Shown piece by piece: positions 6,201 through 8,377 of a DNA stretch of 8,377 nt. Numbering within the stretch: the stretch's first letter is position 1; the number at the start of each line of letters is the position of its first letter. Location: the NCBI GenBank assembly GCA_002898135.1, contig BDTQ01000232.1:1-8377 (forward strand), written 5' to 3'. The notes under the pieces are model-generated. The model ran no database searches, had not been told where the DNA came from, and was given only the letters and a program-made list of their open reading frames with translations. The translations under genes and the position numbers were made by a program. This DNA is from a bacterium BMS3Bbin07 (lineage in GTDB: Bacteria; Nitrospirota; Thermodesulfovibrionia; Thermodesulfovibrionales; JdFR-85).

Positions 6201-7085
6201 CTGGGCAAAATACCCTGTTGCGGTCCAGAGCGCCTCGGCAAGGGGCGTCCATGTGCTTGGACGCTCATTCTCTATGGCAACGATCATGCTGCTTGGAAGA
6301 CCGTCACCGATCTCGGTCTTTATGCGTCCGCCCTGCTTGGTGTTAAAGAACTCAAGTCCCCACCTCACCTTGTCCTGTAGTGTTTGTAAAACCCCGAGGG
6401 GCTCATCGGACAGATGGACCTTGACATTAAATACATAGCCGTTAGTGACCAGTTTACTGTAAGAGCAATCTCCGTCGGAGGGGCCGACCCCGAATTTTGA
6501 AACACTGCTTGATCCACGTTCAAATCTGAAACACCTCTCCCCGCCGTAGGGAGTATAATCCCCGGCATCGCTGTACCGCTTCAGGTATCCCCTGCTTTTG
6601 TAATCAGCCTGTTCACCAATGAGGTCATGGGGGTTTCCCTGTCCTGCTCTCGAAACGGCCTTTCCCCCTACAAGGACCTTTCTGGCAATATCGACTCTCC
6701 TCATTGTGAGCCAGTTAAGGAAATTCCCGTCCCACTCATTTGATGTCTTTGCACGGGCAGACTTATTGCCTGTTTCTTCAAACCTTGAATTTTGGTACTC
6801 GTACCATTTGTCGGGATTGAAATAACCGTAATAATCTGTGCCCGGCACAAAACCTTCACTGATATCGGAGCCATTGAAGTCATAAGCAAAGAAGAACATG
6901 GAGCCGGAGTTGTCGAGCAGGATAAGCACATTGGGTTTCACGACACTTCCAATAAACGGCGGATAGGAAGTATAATCGCCAGGGGTTGGGACAGTGCAGG
7001 TTGCTGAGAATGCCTGCGCCTGGAAAAACATAAGGCTCATTATCGAGACTGAAATCGCAAGCCATATTTTATTTAAGTATTTCAT
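3234..7085 (-). CDS. pilY1: PilY1-type pilus tip adhesin/biogenesis protein with vWA domain and calcium loops
   Basis: Exported protein expected at the type IV pilus tip or outer membrane, where PilY1 supports pilus extension, adhesion and surface sensing. It has 1283 residues against about 1160 in Pseudomonas. Layout: signal peptide (1 to about 28); von Willebrand A-like region (about 52-430) with MIDAS residues D58, S60, S62 (DNSGS), T280 (TPLAEAL) and D348 (ITDGEP); a linker (450-610) with five EF-hand-like DxD/NxD/NxxxD loops; and the PilY1 propeller domain (about 718-1260), recognisable by GDIIYSTPTS, YAGANDGMLHAFNGG (760-774), WSFIPRDLLP, ILIGGMRYGG and FGTGKF. The canonical PilY1 calcium loop DVNNDQTSD is at 1003-1011, and a 12-residue EF-hand loop begins at D794. 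At least 13 cysteines suggest disulfides. Start ATG has GAGGA 6 nt upstream and lies 1 nt after the preceding stop, implying translational coupling. Target of adhesion unknown. Confidence 0.93.
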   Translation of the reverse strand: MKYLNKIWLAISVSIMSLMFFQAQAFSATCTVPTPGDYTSYPPFIGSVVKPNVLILLDNSGSMFFFAYDFNGSDISEGFVPGTDYYGYFNPDKWYEYQNSRFEETGNKSARAKTSNEWDGNFLNWLTMRRVDIARKVLVGGKAVSRAGQGNPHDLIGEQADYKSRGYLKRYSDAGDYTPYGGERCFRFERGSSSVSKFGVGPSDGDCSYSKLVTNGYVFNVKVHLSDEPLGVLQTLQDKVRWGLEFFNTKQGGRIKTEIGDGLPSSMIVAIENERPSTWTPLAEALWTATGYFAQDSTTGDTGPRYYSSNSNSYRVGATADPFNFGTGSGGQADYVWCAKSFVLVITDGEPTYDLMLPSEIEGYYPDYTDGSAPVPPWAGPDYFWSSKGSHYIDDIALWGRADVSNGKYRDLRPNLKGDQYITSYFVYAAFTGGSPDGRRLLKQAAKNGGFEDLNGDFLPDIPEEYDKNGDGDPDNYFEAQEGYALENALINALTGILSRVLSGTAVSVLTTTGEGEGAVYQAYFYPSKMEGLNEVKWLGYLQGLSIDAYGNLREDTNGNNSLDLGTDLIIRTWFNEAEKKVMVDRFRDADENGFFDCIDSDGDGRINTDTCTNDRKVDAIEFNDITPLWEAGRLLFERDPADRNIYTTENGSTLLTNGFSASNASTLRPFLRAADNTEAENIINWIRGDDLSGVTDSGHPDGYRSRTRTIDGQTATWKLGDIIYSTPTSVARPNEKFYIYDNTYAAFRNKYYNRRTVVYAGANDGMLHAFNGGFYDLQNDAGANINKFCIGGDGNSDGIISDSECSSGTYNLGEEVWSFIPRDLLPQLKWLTDPDYTHVYYVDLKPRIADVRIFDPTDDAHPGGWGTILIGGMRYGGKPICVTDDFGSGTENRTFRSTYFALDITDPEKEPTLLWTFTDDNLGFTSVYPAIVKVGADKWFTVFGSGPTTDVKCSRSTKGSVYILDLTGTYGVVSDWNLSGNYWKKFPSGNNNSFMADAISVDVNNDQTSDVVYMGTAYEQGNAWQGKMLRLVTQNSSDPATWNLSTLYNPGRPVTASPSASLDGDGNLWVFFGTGKFLDQSDKENTDQQAFYGIKDICKPWISDNYSCTDTVSQGNLLNVSNAVVSVGGGTIAGVTGASNWTELISSINSSDGWYIDFPISGERNFVKPLVMGGLVAWATYLPDTNLCSPEGESNVYVVYYETGTAFRSHVFVEDKGTGKPTVDRRKDIGRGAPSSIVGMITKKGTIKGFAQTSTGEIKEFELDAPIKPYNYIQRFKSGGIR

Positions 7086-7086
7086 G

Positions 7087-7386
7087 TCAGTTCCTCACAA
7101 CTATTGCCTTAATTTCTGCGGCACATGTATTTTGTAAAGTGACCGTTACTGTCTCAACAGCAATCAGTCCATCAATGCCGGTCTCTTCCTCCGTATCATC
7201 CGTATCAATGGAGTCGGATATTCTGTAGTCGTCACAGAGTGCTATCTTTTTCCCATCTACAACTATAAAATCCTTTCCATATCCTGACAGTGTGCCTGTT
7301 ATGGTCTCTGCACCCATGGCAAAAGGCAGGCTTGTAAAGAGGATAAAAAAGATGGTAGTTATCATGATCGTGAATAATTTTTTCAT
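7087..7386 (-). CDS. Small secreted acidic protein between pilX and pilY1, function unknown
   Basis: I do not recognise this 99-residue protein. It has a clear signal peptide (MKKLF, hydrophobic 6-20, likely cut near residues 25-26), so the mature part is about 74 residues in the periplasm or beyond. The mature part looks all-beta: a GTLSGYGKDFIVVDGKKIAL segment (31-50) resembling small beta-barrel/OB-like periplasmic proteins, an acidic stretch DTDDTEEE (61-68), then beta-prone IAVETVTVTL (75-84). Two cysteines, C51 and C88, could form one disulfide. A strong GGAGGAGG lies 4 nt before the ATG. The stop is 1 nt ahead of the pilY1 start, and pilX ends 18 nt upstream, so it belongs to the operon. 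A role in PilY1 or minor-pilin folding, stabilisation or export is inferred from position only. Confidence 0.85.
   Translation of the reverse strand: MKKLFTIMITTIFFILFTSLPFAMGAETITGTLSGYGKDFIVVDGKKIALCDDYRISDSIDTDDTEEETGIDGLIAVETVTVTLQNTCAAEIKAIVVRN
7092..7098 (-). promoter_or_regulatory. Ribosome binding site of pilY1 inside the preceding gene
   Basis: Minus-strand GTGAGGA ends 6 nt before the pilY1 ATG and lies in the last codons of the small upstream gene. With the TGACATG junction it indicates translational coupling. Confidence 0.6.
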
Positions 7387-7390
7387 AATC

Positions 7391-7398
7391 CCTCCTCC
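7391..7398 (-). promoter_or_regulatory. Strong ribosome binding site of the small secreted protein
   Basis: Minus-strand GGAGGAGG sits in the 18-nt gap after pilX. It is the strongest Shine-Dalgarno in the operon, while pilX and pilY1 have only GAGGA, suggesting high translation of the small protein relative to its neighbours. Confidence 0.7.
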
Positions 7399-7404
7399 TG
7401 GATG

Positions 7405-7950
7405 TTAATCACACCAACCTACGAGGAAATACACTGCACCGACTCTGGTCTCAGAGCCTGATGCTCCCCTGCTTGTTGCGTTAATTATGTAGTTCTTTCT
7501 TACTATCGGTGGTCCCCCTTCTTCGAGTGCATAACCAGGACCTGGGTCACCAGCACTGACATAATCAACATCAACACTGACATTATTGTTCCCTCCTATA
7601 CTAATCGGAAAATTTTCAGTGTCGGGATTCAGTTGAGATACGCAGTTTCTTTCAGCCCTTAAGTCCTGCATTCTGTCACTCAGCTCAGCCTGAGGAATAT
7701 CTGTGAACACGAGATTATTCGTGTTCCTCAATATCGGCTCGGTCAGCTCTATCCCTGAATCAGCAGCAGAGAGGCCAATCTCCCTGAGCCTCGTGTTCCC
7801 TGCAATCATGACTTCTGTCGTGGATGTTGAGATTGCCAGAATCCCGATAGCTGTTAAAGCCAGTAGGGAAAGAAGGGAGATGATCAGGATGAACCCATCC
7901 GCTCCCTTAAATATATCACTTGAGCTTAAGTTCCTCTGTCTATTTTTCAT
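7405..7950 (-). CDS. pilX: PilX-like minor pilin (pilus assembly protein)
   Basis: A 181-residue prepilin-like protein of the type IV pilus initiation complex, inserted in the inner membrane and cut by PilD. A polar leader ends in ...KGADG19, followed by the hydrophobic helix FILIISLLSLLALTAIGILA (20-39). The peptidase would cut G19/F20. The mature position 5 is Ile rather than the usual Glu, as in PilX_N and GspK-type tip pilins. The stretch TTEVMIAGNTR (44-54) then SAADSGIE (61-68) matches the PilX_N pattern (xxERMAGNxR, QAAEAAL). The rest is a variable globular domain ending GWCD. Start: ATG at 7950 overlaps the preceding TAA (TAATG) and has GAGGA 7 nt upstream. An in-frame ATG 36 nt earlier would add MVADGSCCEEPV, which spoils the leader and extends into the upstream gene, so it is rejected. 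Confidence 0.85.
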   Translation of the reverse strand: MKNRQRNLSSSDIFKGADGFILIISLLSLLALTAIGILAISTSTTEVMIAGNTRLREIGLSAADSGIELTEPILRNTNNLVFTDIPQAELSDRMQDLRAERNCVSQLNPDTENFPISIGGNNNVSVDVDYVSAGDPGPGYALEEGGPPIVRKNYIINATSRGASGSETRVGAVYFLVGWCD

Positions 7951-8377
7951 TACAGGTTCCTCACAGCAACTTCCATCTGCCACCATCTCCTTCTCAGAGC
8001 GTCATTGGTGGCAGGCAGGTTACGGTTTTCTATTGTTTGGGGCGGGTTGCCCAGTCCCTGAAAATTCGGATCAGGCCGAGCAGTTGATGCAAGGATATTT
8101 ACCCTGACCGTATTACTATTCACCAAAGCAAATTGCAGATCTTCAATGTTTTGAGCAATAATATCAGTGTCGGGGTCAACACTGTTTAATCTCCTGACCC
8201 TCTGTAATTCGTTTCCAACTACCTGATAGGTGTAGTCCTCAATCAGATAAACAGGCACGCCCTCGCCATCGTCACAGTTGCCGTTAGCGTTTAAGTCAGT
8301 ATACAACGGGAAGGATTCGCCTACACGGTCTTGTAATTGTATTCTGAACTCTGCACCGCCACCTGAAGTAACTATTC
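7950..8377 (-). CDS. pilW: PilW-like minor pilin, C-terminal part (cut by window edge)
   Basis: About 141 residues of open frame run from the right window edge to a TAA at 7952-7950; the N-terminal pilin helix lies outside. Visible segments are typical of PilW globular domains: GAEFRIQLQDRVGESFPLYTDLNANG, YLIEDYTYQV, LQRVRRLN, NIEDLQFAL, VRVNILASTARP and the terminal RRWWQMEVAVRNL. The DLNANGNCDDGE stretch fits a 12-residue EF-hand loop (D1, N3, N5, G6, D9, E12). PilW joins PilV, PilX and FimU-like pilins in the initiation complex that presents PilY1. Its stop shares one base with the pilX start, so the two are coupled. The TTG at 8306 is internal, not a start, because the frame continues through residues matching the family. 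Assignment rests on pattern and context, as the diagnostic N-terminus is absent. Confidence 0.75.
   Translation of the reverse strand, partial: IVTSGGGAEFRIQLQDRVGESFPLYTDLNANGNCDDGEGVPVYLIEDYTYQVVGNELQRVRRLNSVDPDTDIIAQNIEDLQFALVNSNTVRVNILASTARPDPNFQGLGNPPQTIENRNLPATNDALRRRWWQMEVAVRNL

Noticed and set aside
3453..7007. Many plus-strand open frames of 60-84 codons opposite pilY1
   Set aside because: They are antisense shadows of a long conserved coding region, with no ribosome sites or protein-like composition.
6996..7085. PilY1 as a lipoprotein anchored at Cys30
   Set aside because: The residues before it (FSAT) do not form a lipobox; a normal signal peptidase I site near residue 25-28 is more likely.
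7951..7986. Longer pilX start adding 12 residues including two cysteines
   Set aside because: It would run deep into the pilW-like gene and lengthen the prepilin leader; the TAATG junction with GAGGA supports 7950.
8304..8306. TTG as the start of the pilW-like gene
   Set aside because: The frame continues upstream to the window edge with residues typical of the PilW domain, so the gene is truncated by the window.

Overview
The window looks like a piece of a Gram-negative bacterial chromosome. Gene content (a short-chain isocitrate dehydrogenase, an LDH-like malate dehydrogenase, nucleoside diphosphate kinase and a PilW/PilX/PilY1 minor-pilin cluster) and the intergenic repeats rich in palindromes suggest a Nitrospirota (Thermodesulfovibrionia-like) or deltaproteobacterial-grade organism. 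That placement is inference from gene style; no rRNA or other phylogenetic marker is present.

Left half, plus strand: icd (13-1092), mdh (1421-2359) and ndk (2734-3159). The first two are TCA-cycle (oxidative or reductive) enzymes and the third balances nucleoside triphosphates. They are separated by two unusually long spacers of about 330 and 375 nt. These carry no gene. They hold layered repeats: (CTCTGYG)x3 triads, a 131-nt element with 13-bp perfect terminal inverted repeats apparently nested inside another palindrome, an eight-unit ATTNNNN heptamer array that runs through the mdh stop codon, and a 129-nt hairpin-ended inverted repeat.

Right half, minus strand, convergent with ndk and separated from it by a strong GC hairpin terminator: a tightly packed type IV pilus operon read from the right edge leftward. 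It runs pilW-like (partial, 8377-7950), pilX-like (7950-7405), a small unrecognised secreted acidic protein (7386-7087) and pilY1 (7085-3234). The genes overlap by 1 nt or lie 1-18 nt apart, so they are almost certainly co-transcribed and translationally coupled. In related systems the minor pilins prime the pilus and carry PilY1 at the tip for adhesion and surface sensing. This PilY1 has a complete-looking vWA MIDAS, a propeller-type C-terminal domain with the canonical calcium loop, and an unusual cluster of further EF-hand-like calcium loops between the two; the PilW fragment carries one as well.

No wholly new system is obvious. The best leads are the small protein between pilX and pilY1, the calcium-loop cluster, the nested palindromic elements around mdh, and NADP-type coenzyme residues in the isocitrate dehydrogenase.
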